DNA of 64,000 nucleotides, taken from Gaoshiqia sp050178015. Its GTDB lineage: Bacteria > Bacteroidota > Bacteroidia > Bacteroidales > Prolixibacteraceae. The DNA is taken from positions 80,473 to 144,472 of the forward strand of contig JBFXGM010000008.1 of NCBI GenBank assembly GCA_050178015.1, in the 5' to 3' direction. Positions 1-8,315 of this stretch are shown one piece after another. The notes below the pieces were generated by a model. The model made no database searches. It had not been told where the DNA came from and saw only the letters and a list, made by a program, of their open reading frames with translations. The translations under genes were made by a program, and so were the position numbers. Position 1 is the first letter of the stretch; every line of letters starts with the position of its first letter.

Positions 1-29
1 GCGTCTATGAATCTCTAAAACCATCAATC

Positions 30-452
30 ATGAACAGTTTGATTATCGGAACATGGAAACTCAAATCATTTGAGGTGCAAAAAACAAACGGACAATCAGA
101 ACATCCTTTTGGAGACGATGCGGTTGGGTATGTAAATTATTCCCCATCCGGGCATTTCTCGGTACAGTACATGCCAAAAGAGCAGTCCGGGGAAATTCGC
201 GGGATTTCCTATTTCGGACGGTATGAGTTCAATCGGGAGAAAGATTACATTGTGCATCATGTGGAGGGATCACTTTTTCCCAGTAATGAAGGACTGGATA
301 AAATTCGCCATGCCCGGATCCGGGGGAAAGGGTTGAAATTAACCTGTCCGCCGTTAGCATGGGGAGACGATCAGGAGGCCGTAGCAATCATTCAATTCGA
401 AAAACAAGAGGAATTGCCCACGGCTGGGGTAGCCGAACCTATGGTTCGATAA
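30..452 (+). CDS. Lipocalin-like domain protein
   Basis: A 140-residue protein that resembles the small lipocalin-like family, which usually opens with a G-T-W-K-L motif. Here the opening is IIGTWKLKSFEV near residues 5-16, followed by GYVNYSPSGHFSVQ and a beta-rich body. There is no signal peptide, so it is probably cytoplasmic. Its ligand and role are unknown. Bases 1-18 (ending in TAA) could be the tail of an upstream gene cut by the window edge, but this cannot be tested. The first ATG of the frame is used. Confidence 0.6.
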   Translation: MNSLIIGTWKLKSFEVQKTNGQSEHPFGDDAVGYVNYSPSGHFSVQYMPKEQSGEIRGISYFGRYEFNREKDYIVHHVEGSLFPSNEGLDKIRHARIRGKGLKLTCPPLAWGDDQEAVAIIQFEKQEELPTAGVAEPMVR

Positions 453-627
453 TCGTTTTCTTTGGCGGGGGATTAGTTTCGGCACTCCGATTAAACAAAA
501 CAAGTTAATTTGCTGTTCAACGGAACAACCAGGGGGTGCACGAGATTCTTTAGAACGATTTTAAACTACCGAATTTAAAGTTCAGGGACAATTAACTTTT
601 AATTTTAGCAATTAAAGCGGTGTTTTA

Positions 628-658
628 TTTTCATTTTAAAAAAATATTGTGATATTTG
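628..658 (+). promoter_or_regulatory. Candidate leu operon promoter
   Basis: A Bacteroidota-type -7 element GATATTTG (consensus TAnnTTTG, one mismatch) lies at 651-658. A T-rich TTTT at 628-631 is at the 19-bp spacing expected for the -33 TTTG. Transcription would start a few bases before the leader peptide at 677. The stretch 453-627 holds no other recognisable element. Confidence 0.45.
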
Positions 659-676
659 CAGCAAATCATTGAAAAA

Positions 677-745
677 ATGAAACAAGTTTATTCCATTTCT
701 ATTCTCGGTATTCTACTCGGTATTCTTCTATGGATTCGCGACTGA
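677..745 (+). CDS. leuL: Leucine operon leader peptide
   Basis: A 22-codon reading frame that starts ATG at 677 and stops TGA at 743-745. Eleven of its residues are branched-chain: five Ile, five Leu and one Val, clustered as ILGILLGILLWI. It sits directly before an attenuator hairpin and the leuA gene. In known amino-acid operons such a peptide senses charged tRNA: a ribosome short of Leu- or Ile-tRNA stalls inside it. The name leuL is by functional analogy; the peptide is unlikely to have a function of its own. Confidence 0.8.
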   Translation: MKQVYSISILGILLGILLWIRD

Positions 746-810
746 GAATGGTATGGGTATAATTATACAAAAATGACATAAAGCCATTCTCAGCAGAGGA
801 TGGCTTTTTT
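742..810 (+). promoter_or_regulatory. Transcription attenuator of the leu operon
   Basis: Two mutually exclusive hairpins can be read. CTGAGAATGG at 742-751, overlapping the leader stop codon, is perfectly complementary to CCATTCTCAG at 784-793 (antiterminator). The same second segment is also the left arm of a terminator formed by 782-791 and 796-805. A ribosome that reaches the leader stop would cover the first segment and let the terminator form. A ribosome stalled at the Ile/Leu codons would leave it free and allow read-through. This matches the classical leucine attenuation logic. Confidence 0.8.
782..810 (+). terminator. Attenuator terminator hairpin
   Basis: AGCCATTCTC (782-791) pairs with GAGGATGGCT (796-805) over ten base pairs with one G-U, around a four-base AGCA loop. 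Six T residues follow at 805-810. It stops transcripts before leuA when branched-chain amino acids are plentiful. Confidence 0.8.
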
Positions 811-854
811 GATATGTAAAAAAGAAAATAACAGATACTAAAAATCATTTCATC

Positions 855-2357
855 ATGAGCGACAGATTGTACATTTTTGACACCACGTTGAGGGACGGAG
901 AACAAGTCCCCGGGTGTCAGTTAAACACGGTTGAGAAGATTGAAGTGGCCAAAGCGTTGGAGGAATTGGGCGTTGATGTGATCGAGGCCGGTTTCCCGAT
1001 TTCCAGCCCCGGCGACTTCAAATCGGTAGTCGAAATTTCAAAAGCGGTGACCTGGCCAACCATTTGCGCCCTTACCCGCGCAGTTGAGAAAGACATTGAT
1101 GTTGCCGCCGAAGCTCTAAAATACGCTAAGAAAGGTCGTATTCATACAGGGATTGGGACATCGTATTATCACATTCACTACAAGCTCAACTCCAATCCTG
1201 ATGAAATTATTGAGCGCGCCATCCGGGCTGTAAAATACGCGAAGAAATATGTTGAAGACGTTGAGTTTTACGCCGAAGATGCCGGACGTACCGAAAACGA
1301 ATACCTGGCCCGGGTGGTCGAGGCAGTGATCAAAGCCGGTGCAACGGTGGTCAACATTCCGGATACGACCGGTTACACCATGCCACACGAATTTGGCGAA
1401 AAAATCAAATACCTGATGGACAATGTGAGAGGTGTTCATAACGCGATCATCTCTACTCACTGTCATAACGATCTGGGCATGGCCACCGCCAATACCATTT
1501 CGGGGATCATCAACGGCGCACGTCAGGCCGAAGTAACAATCAACGGTATTGGCGAGCGTGCGGGAAATACCTCGCTGGAAGAAGTGGTGATGACCCTGAA
1601 AAGCCGTTACAAAGTGCTGAATATCGATACCAACATCAATACAAAAAATATTTTCAAAACCAGTCGTTTGGTATCGAACCTGATGAACATGCCTGTGCAG
1701 CCTAACAAGGCTATTGTGGGGCGGAATGCGTTTGCGCATTCATCGGGCATCCACCAGGACGGCGTGTTGAAAAACCGCGAAAACTACGAGATTATTGATC
1801 CAACAGAAGTGGGCATCAACGAGTCGTCAATCGTATTGACCGCTCGCAGCGGCCGCGCCGCCCTGAAACACCGGCTGGAAGTGTTGGGCTACGAACTGAC
1901 CAAGGAAAAAGTGGATGAAGTTTACGAGAAATTCCTGGAGTTGGCCGATAAGAAAAAGGATATTCGGGATGACGATGTCGTGCTGTTGGTGGACGATACG
2001 CAACGGAAAGAACGCCGCATCAAACTTGATTTCCTGCAAGTGGTAACCGGTAAATCGCTGATTCCGATGGCGACCGTTCGTTTGGATATTGCCGGCGAAA
2101 AATTCGATGCCACTTCTTCCGGTAACGGGCCGGTGGATGCCGCAATTAAAGCTGTCAAGCAAATCCTGAAACGTCAGGTGACGCTGGAGGAATTCCTGAT
2201 CCAGGCCATCACCAAAGGAAGCGACGATGTGGGTAAAGTACACATGGAACTGGATTTTGAAGGCTCCAAGTTCTTCGGCTTCGGCGCTCACACCGATATT
2301 ATTACCGCTTCGGTTGAGGCCTTCCTGGATGCTGTCAATAAGATCCCGGTGCAATAA
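855..2357 (+). CDS. leuA: 2-isopropylmalate synthase
   Basis: Catalyses the first committed step of leucine synthesis: acetyl-CoA plus 2-oxoisovalerate to 2-isopropylmalate. The 500 residues have the HMGL-like TIM barrel with DTTLRDGEQVPG near residues 9-20, the metal-binding THCHNDLG around residue 202 and GERAGNTSLEEV. The FAHSSGIHQDG motif and a C-terminal LeuA dimer/regulatory domain (about residues 370-500) follow. The C-terminal domain usually confers leucine feedback inhibition. It is the first structural gene after the attenuator, so it should be controlled both by attenuation and allosterically. Length is normal for the family. Confidence 0.95.
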   Translation: MSDRLYIFDTTLRDGEQVPGCQLNTVEKIEVAKALEELGVDVIEAGFPISSPGDFKSVVEISKAVTWPTICALTRAVEKDIDVAAEALKYAKKGRIHTGIGTSYYHIHYKLNSNPDEIIERAIRAVKYAKKYVEDVEFYAEDAGRTENEYLARVVEAVIKAGATVVNIPDTTGYTMPHEFGEKIKYLMDNVRGVHNAIISTHCHNDLGMATANTISGIINGARQAEVTINGIGERAGNTSLEEVVMTLKSRYKVLNIDTNINTKNIFKTSRLVSNLMNMPVQPNKAIVGRNAFAHSSGIHQDGVLKNRENYEIIDPTEVGINESSIVLTARSGRAALKHRLEVLGYELTKEKVDEVYEKFLELADKKKDIRDDDVVLLVDDTQRKERRIKLDFLQVVTGKSLIPMATVRLDIAGEKFDATSSGNGPVDAAIKAVKQILKRQVTLEEFLIQAITKGSDDVGKVHMELDFEGSKFFGFGAHTDIITASVEAFLDAVNKIPVQ

Positions 2358-2436
2358 GAAAATTGAATTAAAACAAGTTATAACGATTCGCAAACCTGCT
2401 CTTTCCGGTAGGTTGAAGTTGAAAAGATAAGTTTAT

Positions 2437-3837
2437 ATGGAAGCAAAAACGTTATTTGATAAGATTTGGGATGCCCACGTGGTAAGACAAGTCGAAGGTG
2501 GACCAAATGTGTTGTACATCGACCGTCACTTTATTCATGAAGTGACCAGTCCGGTGGCTTTTTTAGGTTTGAAAACACGCGGGTTGAAAGTGTTCCGCCC
2601 GGACCAAACCACGGCCACGCCCGACCACAATGTGCCTACCATCAACCAAAACATGAGCATCAAGGACGAGTTGTCGCGCAACCAGGTGGAGATGCTGAAA
2701 AAGAACTGCGAAGAAAACGGCATCACTCATTACGGATTGGGGAGCGATGGTCACGGTGTGGTACACATCATTGGCCCGGAAATGGGCTTGACACAACCCG
2801 GAATGACGATTGTTTGCGGCGACAGCCACACTTCTACGCACGGTGCTTTCGGCGCTATCGCATTCGGTATTGGTACCAGCGAAGTGGAAATGGTGCTGGC
2901 CAGTCAATGTATCATGCAGCCCAAACCCAAGAAAATGCGCATTACCGTGGATGGTAAATTGGGCAAAGGGGTTACAGCAAAAGACATTGCGCTGTATATC
3001 ATTTCGCAGATCTCGACCAGCGGAGGTACCGGACACTTTATCGAGTATGCCGGATCGGCCATTACCGGTTTGAGCATGGAAGGCCGTATGACCCTGTGTA
3101 ACCTGAGCATCGAGAGCGGCGCCCGCGGCGGTATGATTGCCCCCGACGAAACGACCATTAACTATGTGAAGGGACGCAAATTTGCACCCAAAGGCGAAGC
3201 TTGGGACAAAGCCGTGGCTTACTGGAAAACCCTGAAATCGGATGAAGGCGCTCAATTCGACACTGAATTGACGTTTGATGCCGCCGACATTGAGCCGATG
3301 ATTACTTACGGAACAAACCCGGGTATGGGTATTGGTATCTCACAATCAATTCCTACCGGAAGTGACCTCGAAGGCACCGACAAAACTACTTTTATGAAAT
3401 CGCTGAAATATATGGATTTCCATCCGGGCGATGCCATGAAAGGTAAAAAAGTGGACTATGTTTTTCTGGGAAGTTGTACCAACGGGCGGATTGAAGATTT
3501 TCGGGCTTTTGCCGAATTTGTAAAGGGCAGGAAGAAAGCCGACAATGTGACCGTCTGGCTGGTTCCCGGATCGAAAGCCGTAGAGAAGCAGATTATCGAA
3601 GAAGGCTTGGACAAAGTTTTTGAAGCCGCCGGAATGGCCTTGCGTCAACCCGGATGTTCGGCTTGTTTGGCCATGAACGACGATAAAATTCCCGATGGAA
3701 AATATGCCGTTTCTACGTCGAACCGGAACTTTGAAGGCCGTCAGGGGCCGGGCGCCCGCACCTTGCTGGCCAGCCCGATCACCGCTGCCGCCGCCGCTGT
3801 AACCGGTGTCATCACCGACCCGCGGGAAATGCTTTGA
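2437..3837 (+). CDS. leuC: 3-isopropylmalate dehydratase large subunit
   Basis: Large subunit of the [4Fe-4S] isomerase that converts 2-isopropylmalate to 3-isopropylmalate; it works with LeuD. The 466 residues show aconitase-family motifs: GDSHTSTHGAFG, then the cluster ligands in FLGSCTNGR (near residue 347) and PGCSACL (near 407-410), and the C-terminal NRNFEGRQGPGARTLLASP. Second gene of the leu operon. If the downstream synthase is a citramalate synthase, the same enzyme would also process citramalate towards isoleucine. Confidence 0.95.
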   Translation: MEAKTLFDKIWDAHVVRQVEGGPNVLYIDRHFIHEVTSPVAFLGLKTRGLKVFRPDQTTATPDHNVPTINQNMSIKDELSRNQVEMLKKNCEENGITHYGLGSDGHGVVHIIGPEMGLTQPGMTIVCGDSHTSTHGAFGAIAFGIGTSEVEMVLASQCIMQPKPKKMRITVDGKLGKGVTAKDIALYIISQISTSGGTGHFIEYAGSAITGLSMEGRMTLCNLSIESGARGGMIAPDETTINYVKGRKFAPKGEAWDKAVAYWKTLKSDEGAQFDTELTFDAADIEPMITYGTNPGMGIGISQSIPTGSDLEGTDKTTFMKSLKYMDFHPGDAMKGKKVDYVFLGSCTNGRIEDFRAFAEFVKGRKKADNVTVWLVPGSKAVEKQIIEEGLDKVFEAAGMALRQPGCSACLAMNDDKIPDGKYAVSTSNRNFEGRQGPGARTLLASPITAAAAAVTGVITDPREML

Positions 3838-3868
3838 TTGATGATTGATTAATGACGATTGATGATTG
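3836..3868 (+). repeat. Short direct repeat between leuC and the inserted gene
   Basis: GATTGATGATTG occurs at 3836-3847 and again at 3857-3868, so the copies start 21 bp apart. The first copy overlaps the leuC stop codon. The repeat fills the gap before the four-helix-bundle gene and may mark how that gene entered the operon. Confidence 0.6.
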
Positions 3869-3874
3869 TTTGAA

Positions 3875-4228
3875 ATGACCAGAAAGGAACTGGAACAAAG
3901 AACCAAAAAGTTTGCACATGATTGTGTGAAAGTTGCGATGCTGCTTCCTGATACTACATTGGGAAGACATATCAGAGGTCAGTTGATTCGATGTTCAACA
4001 TCAGTTCCTGCTAATTATCGTGCTGCAAACCTGGCACAGTCCAAAGCAGCTTTTGCTGCAAAATTATCAATCGTTATTGAGGAAGCTGATGAAAGTAGCT
4101 TTTGGTTAGAGTTTGCAACAGAGGAGAATTTGCTCTCTATCGGAACAACTGATCCGTTATTAAAAGAAGCTTATGAGCTCTGTTCTATTTTCATTTCTTC
4201 CAGAAAATCAATCCAGGCAGGAAGTTGA
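3875..4228 (+). CDS. Four-helix bundle protein (S23/23S rRNA intervening-sequence family)
   Basis: A 117-residue all-helical protein similar to the family first found in 23S rRNA intervening sequences. It shows the family's G-R-HIRGQLIRCSTSVPANYRAAN segment split by short gaps, and later IEEADESSFWLEF. The biochemical role of the family is not settled. It lies between leuC and leuD, where a structural gene is not expected, and its base composition looks more A+T-rich than its neighbours. The ATG at 3875 is chosen over an in-frame TTG at 3866 because family members usually begin about here. Confidence 0.75.
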   Translation: MTRKELEQRTKKFAHDCVKVAMLLPDTTLGRHIRGQLIRCSTSVPANYRAANLAQSKAAFAAKLSIVIEEADESSFWLEFATEENLLSIGTTDPLLKEAYELCSIFISSRKSIQAGS

Positions 4229-4263
4229 AATCATAAATAATCATTCAAAAATTATAATTCGAA

Positions 4264-4848
4264 ATGGCTTACGATAAATTTTCAAAAATAGTATCACCGG
4301 CGGTGCCCATGCCCATCGAAAATGTGGACACCGACCAGATTATTCCGGCCCGCTTCCTGAAAGCGGTTGAACGGAAAGGTTTTGGCGACAACTTGTTTCG
4401 CGACTGGCGCTACGACAAAAACGACCAACCCATTGCCGATTTCCCGCTAAATCAAAGCACCTACAGCGGCAAGATCCTGGTAGGCGGTAAAAACTTTGGT
4501 AGCGGATCGAGCCGCGAACATGCTGCCTGGGCCATCTACGACTATGGTTTCCGGGTGGTGGTGTCGAGCTTTTTTGCCGACATTTTTAAAGGAAATGCCC
4601 TCAACAATGGCCTGTTGCCCGTTGTTATATCACCAGCTTTCCTCGAAAAAATCTTCGCAACCATCGAGAATGATCCTATGAGTGAATTCGAAGTGGACCT
4701 GCCGAGCCAAACGTTTACGATCAAAGCGACCGGCGAGGCGGAACAATTCGAAATCAACCCGTACAAAAAGCATTGCCTGCAAAACGGGCTCGACGATATC
4801 GATTATCTTGTGAGCTTAAAAGCCGAGATTGAAGCTTTTGAAAAATAA
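4264..4848 (+). CDS. leuD: 3-isopropylmalate dehydratase small subunit
   Basis: Swivelling small subunit that pairs with LeuC. The 194 residues include NVDTDQIIPARFLK near residues 20-33 and GSGSSREHAAWAI near 80-93, both diagnostic for LeuD. Length is normal. It follows the inserted helical-bundle gene by about 35 bp and is followed by a possible internal terminator. Confidence 0.95.
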   Translation: MAYDKFSKIVSPAVPMPIENVDTDQIIPARFLKAVERKGFGDNLFRDWRYDKNDQPIADFPLNQSTYSGKILVGGKNFGSGSSREHAAWAIYDYGFRVVVSSFFADIFKGNALNNGLLPVVISPAFLEKIFATIENDPMSEFEVDLPSQTFTIKATGEAEQFEINPYKKHCLQNGLDDIDYLVSLKAEIEAFEK

Positions 4849-4859
4849 AGTCCGAGAGG

Positions 4860-4897
4860 GCAGGAGTGTGGCAATAATGCGCCGGCTCCTGCTTTTT
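4860..4897 (+). terminator. Possible internal terminator after leuD
   Basis: GCAGGAG (4860-4866) pairs with CTCCTGC (4886-4892), with an inner GGC/GCC able to extend the helix, and five T residues follow at 4893-4897. It would reduce read-through from leuACD into the second synthase and leuB. Confidence 0.55.
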
Positions 4898-4992
4898 CGG
4901 TTGAATACGTGGCCCGGGATTAGTCCAAGGCACCAAAAACGAGACAAGCTTTCACCGGCCTGTTTCAATATGAATGAAAAATTACCACGCAC

Positions 4993-6573
4993 ATGACGGG
5001 AAAACAAGTTGCAGAAAATAACCGGCAAATCAGTATCATGGATACGACGCTCCGGGATGGCGAACAAACCTCGGGCGTTTCATTTACCGATACCGAGAAG
5101 TTGAGCGTAGCAAAAGTTCTGCTCGAAGATGTGAACGTTGACCGGATTGAAATCGCCTCGGCCCGGGTGTCGGAAGGAGAGTTTCAGGCTGCCCGCCGGA
5201 TTATGGACTGGGCAGAGGAAAAAGGCCACCTGAACCGCATCGAAATCCTGGGTTTTGTGGATGGCAAAATTTCGCTCGACTGGATCAACCGGGCGGGCGG
5301 GAAAGTGCTGAACCTGCTTTGTAAAGGATCGTACAAACACGTCACCCAGCAGTTGCGCAAAACTCCGGAAGAACATATTGCCGATATACAGAAATCGTTG
5401 GATTATGCCGCAGAACTGGGCATTGCCGTAAATGTTTATCTTGAAGACTGGTCGAACGGGATGCGGAACTCACGCGATTACGTTCATTTTATGGTTTCAA
5501 ACCTGAAGGGAATGGGCGTGAAACGCATCATGCTGCCCGATACGCTGGGCATTCTCGACCCGGACGAAACCTACGATTTCTGCAAGGAAATGATTGACGC
5601 CTATCCAGGCGTTTTATTCGATTTTCACGCGCACAACGATTACGACTTGGCCATCGCCAATGTTTTTCATGCCATCAAGGCAGGGGTTGGTTGTGTGCAT
5701 ACCACCGTGAACGGATTGGGCGAACGGGCAGGGAATGCGCCGCTGTCGAGCGTGATTGCCACCGTGAAAGACCACCTTCACCTGAAAACACATGTGAACG
5801 AAAACATGCTGAACCGGGTGTCGAAAATTGTGGAAAGCTTTTCGGGCATCCGCATCCCGACAAACAAACCGCTGATCGGCGAATTTGTGTTTACCCAGTG
5901 CAGCGGTGTCCATGCTGATGGCGACAACAAAAACAACCTGTATTTTAACGATCTGTTGCCCGAACGCTTTGGCCGCACACGCACCTACGCCCTGGGTAAA
6001 ACTTCGGGGAAGGCCAACATCAAAGCCAATCTGGAAGATCTGGGTATTGAGCTGTCGCCCGAAGCGCTGAAAATGGTGACCACCCGTATCATTGAATTGG
6101 GCGACCGCAAAGAAACGGTGACTGCCGAGGATTTGCCCTACATTGTGGCCGATGTGCTCCAGGAAAGCATCGAGCAAAAGATCAGCATCAACAATTTTGC
6201 CCTCACCCATGCCATGGGGCTCAAGCCGTCGGCTATGGTGAGCATCAATATTGAAGGGCGGAACTACGAAGCCTCAGCTTCCGGCGACGGGCAGTATGAC
6301 GCGTTTGTGAATGCCGTGAAGAGCATTTACAAACGACTGAAAAAGCCCTTTCCCAAATTGCTGGATTATTCGGTCACCATCCCTCCGGGTGGGAAGACCG
6401 ACGCGCTGGTTGAAACGGTCATCATCTGGGAACTCGATCGGGAATTCAAAACCCGCGGGCTCGATCCCGACCAGACTGCCGCGGCCATTAAGGCTACGGT
6501 GCGTATGCTCAATTTGCTCGAACACAAAACCGGCATCGAAACCGATCCCGGGAACCGAAAGGTTGAGAATTGA
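4993..6573 (+). CDS. Alpha-isopropylmalate/(R)-citramalate synthase family protein
   Basis: A 526-residue second member of the 2-isopropylmalate synthase superfamily. It has MDTTLRDGEQTSGVSF near residues 16-31, the HAHNDYDLA metal site, the GLGERAGNAPL loop, QCSGVHADGD and a C-terminal regulatory domain. It is clearly not a copy of the leuA product; the substrate-binding part differs (RIEIASARVSEGEFQAARRI). Within a leu operon the likeliest jobs are (R)-citramalate synthesis from pyruvate and acetyl-CoA for isoleucine, or a second isopropylmalate synthase. The sequence alone does not decide which. Confidence 0.75.
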   Translation: MTGKQVAENNRQISIMDTTLRDGEQTSGVSFTDTEKLSVAKVLLEDVNVDRIEIASARVSEGEFQAARRIMDWAEEKGHLNRIEILGFVDGKISLDWINRAGGKVLNLLCKGSYKHVTQQLRKTPEEHIADIQKSLDYAAELGIAVNVYLEDWSNGMRNSRDYVHFMVSNLKGMGVKRIMLPDTLGILDPDETYDFCKEMIDAYPGVLFDFHAHNDYDLAIANVFHAIKAGVGCVHTTVNGLGERAGNAPLSSVIATVKDHLHLKTHVNENMLNRVSKIVESFSGIRIPTNKPLIGEFVFTQCSGVHADGDNKNNLYFNDLLPERFGRTRTYALGKTSGKANIKANLEDLGIELSPEALKMVTTRIIELGDRKETVTAEDLPYIVADVLQESIEQKISINNFALTHAMGLKPSAMVSINIEGRNYEASASGDGQYDAFVNAVKSIYKRLKKPFPKLLDYSVTIPPGGKTDALVETVIIWELDREFKTRGLDPDQTAAAIKATVRMLNLLEHKTGIETDPGNRKVEN

Positions 6574-6585
6574 TGATGGGGAATT

Positions 6586-6629
6586 GGTCATTGGTCATTG
6601 ATGGTCATTCAAAGTCATTAGTAGTCATT
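6586..6629 (+). repeat. GTCATT short repeats upstream of leuB
   Basis: GTCATT-containing heptamers start at 6586, 6593, 6603, 6613 and 6623. The last four are exactly 10 bp apart, about one helical turn. They fill the gap between the second synthase and leuB. Similar low-complexity strings (variants of CAATGAC) occur near 29985-30025. Confidence 0.5.
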
Positions 6630-6680
6630 TTGGACAACTTGAAACTCGAAACTTGAAATTCAAAACACGTAACGCATAGT

Positions 6681-7745
6681 ATGAAACTGAAATTAGCTGT
6701 TCTTCCCGGCGACGGGATCGGTCCTGAAATTGTGGAGCAGGCCATGAAATCGGTAAAAGCAATTGCCGCCAAGTTTAACCACGAACTGGAATACGAATAT
6801 GCCCTCACGGGCGCAACGGCCATCGACCAGGTGGGCGAACCTTATCCCGATCAAACGCACGAGCTGTGCATGCAGTCGGATGCCGTACTTTTCGGCGCCA
6901 TTGGCGACCCAAAGTTCGACAATAACCCGAAAGCAACAGTGCGTCCCGAGCAAGGGCTGTTGCTGATGCGCAAAAAGCTGGGCTTGTATGCCAACATCCG
7001 TCCGGTGGAAACCTTTGAGTCGTTGCTGCACAAATCCCCGCTTCGCCGCGAGTTGGTTGAAGGCGCAGATTTTGTCGCCATCCGCGAGCTCACAGGGGGT
7101 ATTTATTTTGGTGAAAAAGGTCGTAAAGATGATGGAAACACCGCTTTCGATACCTGTACCTATACCCGCGCCGAAGTGGAACGCATCCTGAAACTGGGAT
7201 ACGAATTTGCCCTGAAGCGTAATAAAAAACTGACAGTGGTAGATAAAGCCAACGTGCTGGAAAGCTCTCGCCTGTGGCGCGAAGTGGCCCAGGAAATGGC
7301 CCCCAACTACCCGGATGTGACCACCGAATACATGTTTGTGGACAATGCAGCCATGCAAATCATTCAGTGGCCTAAAAACTTCGACGTGATGGTGACCGAA
7401 AACATGTTCGGTGATATCCTGACCGACGAAGCCAGTGTGATTACCGGTTCGCTGGGCTTGCTGCCTTCAGCTTCCATCGGAATCCACACGTCGGTGTTCG
7501 AGCCCATTCACGGTTCGTACCCGCAGGCCGCCGGAAAAGACATTGCCAACCCGATTGCCACCATCCTCTCGGCTGCCATGATGTTCGAATACGCTTTCAA
7601 CCTGATGGAAGAGGGCAAACTCATCCGCGACGCGGTAGCTGCTTCGATGGCTGCCGGTGTGGTAACTGTGGATATTGCCGAAGGCACATCATACAAAACT
7701 TCGGAAGTGGGCGACTGGATTGCCGACTGGATTGCCAACGCTTAA
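6681..7745 (+). CDS. leuB: 3-isopropylmalate dehydrogenase
   Basis: NAD-dependent oxidative decarboxylase that turns 3-isopropylmalate into 2-oxoisocaproate, the last pathway-specific step before transamination. The 354 residues begin LAVLPGDGIGPEIVEQAM and contain RPEQGLLLMRKKLGLYANIRP, ELTGGIYFGEKG and FEPIHGSYPQAAGKDIANP, all typical of LeuB. It closes the leu operon and is followed by a long hairpin. Confidence 0.95.
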   Translation: MKLKLAVLPGDGIGPEIVEQAMKSVKAIAAKFNHELEYEYALTGATAIDQVGEPYPDQTHELCMQSDAVLFGAIGDPKFDNNPKATVRPEQGLLLMRKKLGLYANIRPVETFESLLHKSPLRRELVEGADFVAIRELTGGIYFGEKGRKDDGNTAFDTCTYTRAEVERILKLGYEFALKRNKKLTVVDKANVLESSRLWREVAQEMAPNYPDVTTEYMFVDNAAMQIIQWPKNFDVMVTENMFGDILTDEASVITGSLGLLPSASIGIHTSVFEPIHGSYPQAAGKDIANPIATILSAAMMFEYAFNLMEEGKLIRDAVAASMAAGVVTVDIAEGTSYKTSEVGDWIADWIANA

Positions 7746-7768
7746 GCGATTATCGTTTAGATAAAAAA

Positions 7769-7822
7769 AAGGTTGTTTCAGAAGTCATAGCAAAAGACTT
7801 TCGGAACAACCTTCATATTTTT
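7769..7822 (+). terminator. Terminator after leuB
   Basis: AAGGTTGTTTC (7769-7779) pairs with GGAACAACCTT (7803-7813), and GAAGTC/GACTTT extend the helix inward. A short T-run (7817-7822) follows after a few bases. It marks the end of the leu operon. Confidence 0.65.
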
Positions 7823-7867
7823 GGGGTGTATTTATTTTAATCATGAAAATCAAAAAATAGAAATATC

Positions 7868-8281
7868 ATGGGAAAAAAGATGCTTGGTCCGAAAACCAAT
7901 GAGTTTATGGAGAATGTGTGGTTGCTGGTGTTGCGTGCCGGGGCAGGCGCGTTTATGATGACACATGGCGTACCGAAGTTGCAGAAATTGCTGGCCGGTG
8001 ATTTGGCCTTTGCCGATCCGTTTGGGATTGGCTCTACGCCATCGCTCATCCTGGCCGTGTTTGCCGAGGTGTTCTGCTCGGCTTTGGTGGTGCTGGGCAT
8101 CGCCACCCGCTTGGCCACCCTTCCGCTGATCGTTACCATGAGCGTGGCTGCCTTCATGATCCATGCCAACGATCCGTTTGCCCGGAAGGAAATGGCCTTT
8201 CTCTACCTGCTCATCTTTATCACCATCCTGGTATATGGCAGCGGCAAATTTGCTTTGGGAAATGTCATCCGGGGAAAATAA
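7868..8281 (+). CDS. DoxX family membrane protein
   Basis: A 137-residue integral membrane protein with four predicted hydrophobic helices. It carries the family-type segments LVLRAGAGAFMMTHGVPKLQKL near residues 18-39 (split by short variation) and FAEVFCSALVVLGIATRLATLPL. DoxX-like proteins are often linked to quinone or redox functions, but the role here is unknown. It stands alone between the leu terminator and the repeat array. Confidence 0.8.
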   Translation: MGKKMLGPKTNEFMENVWLLVLRAGAGAFMMTHGVPKLQKLLAGDLAFADPFGIGSTPSLILAVFAEVFCSALVVLGIATRLATLPLIVTMSVAAFMIHANDPFARKEMAFLYLLIFITILVYGSGKFALGNVIRGK

Positions 8282-8315
8282 CCCGGCGCATGCGCGACGC
8301 TAATGGCGGCTTTGT

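Noticed and set aside
677..810. T-box or other riboswitch in front of leuA
   Set aside because: No T-box sequence or specifier hairpin is seen; the leader peptide with overlapping antiterminator explains the region fully.
1116..1739. Long reading frame antisense to leuA
   Set aside because: It is a shadow of the leuA codon pattern; its protein has no recognisable motif. The same applies to 1827-2393 on the minus strand.
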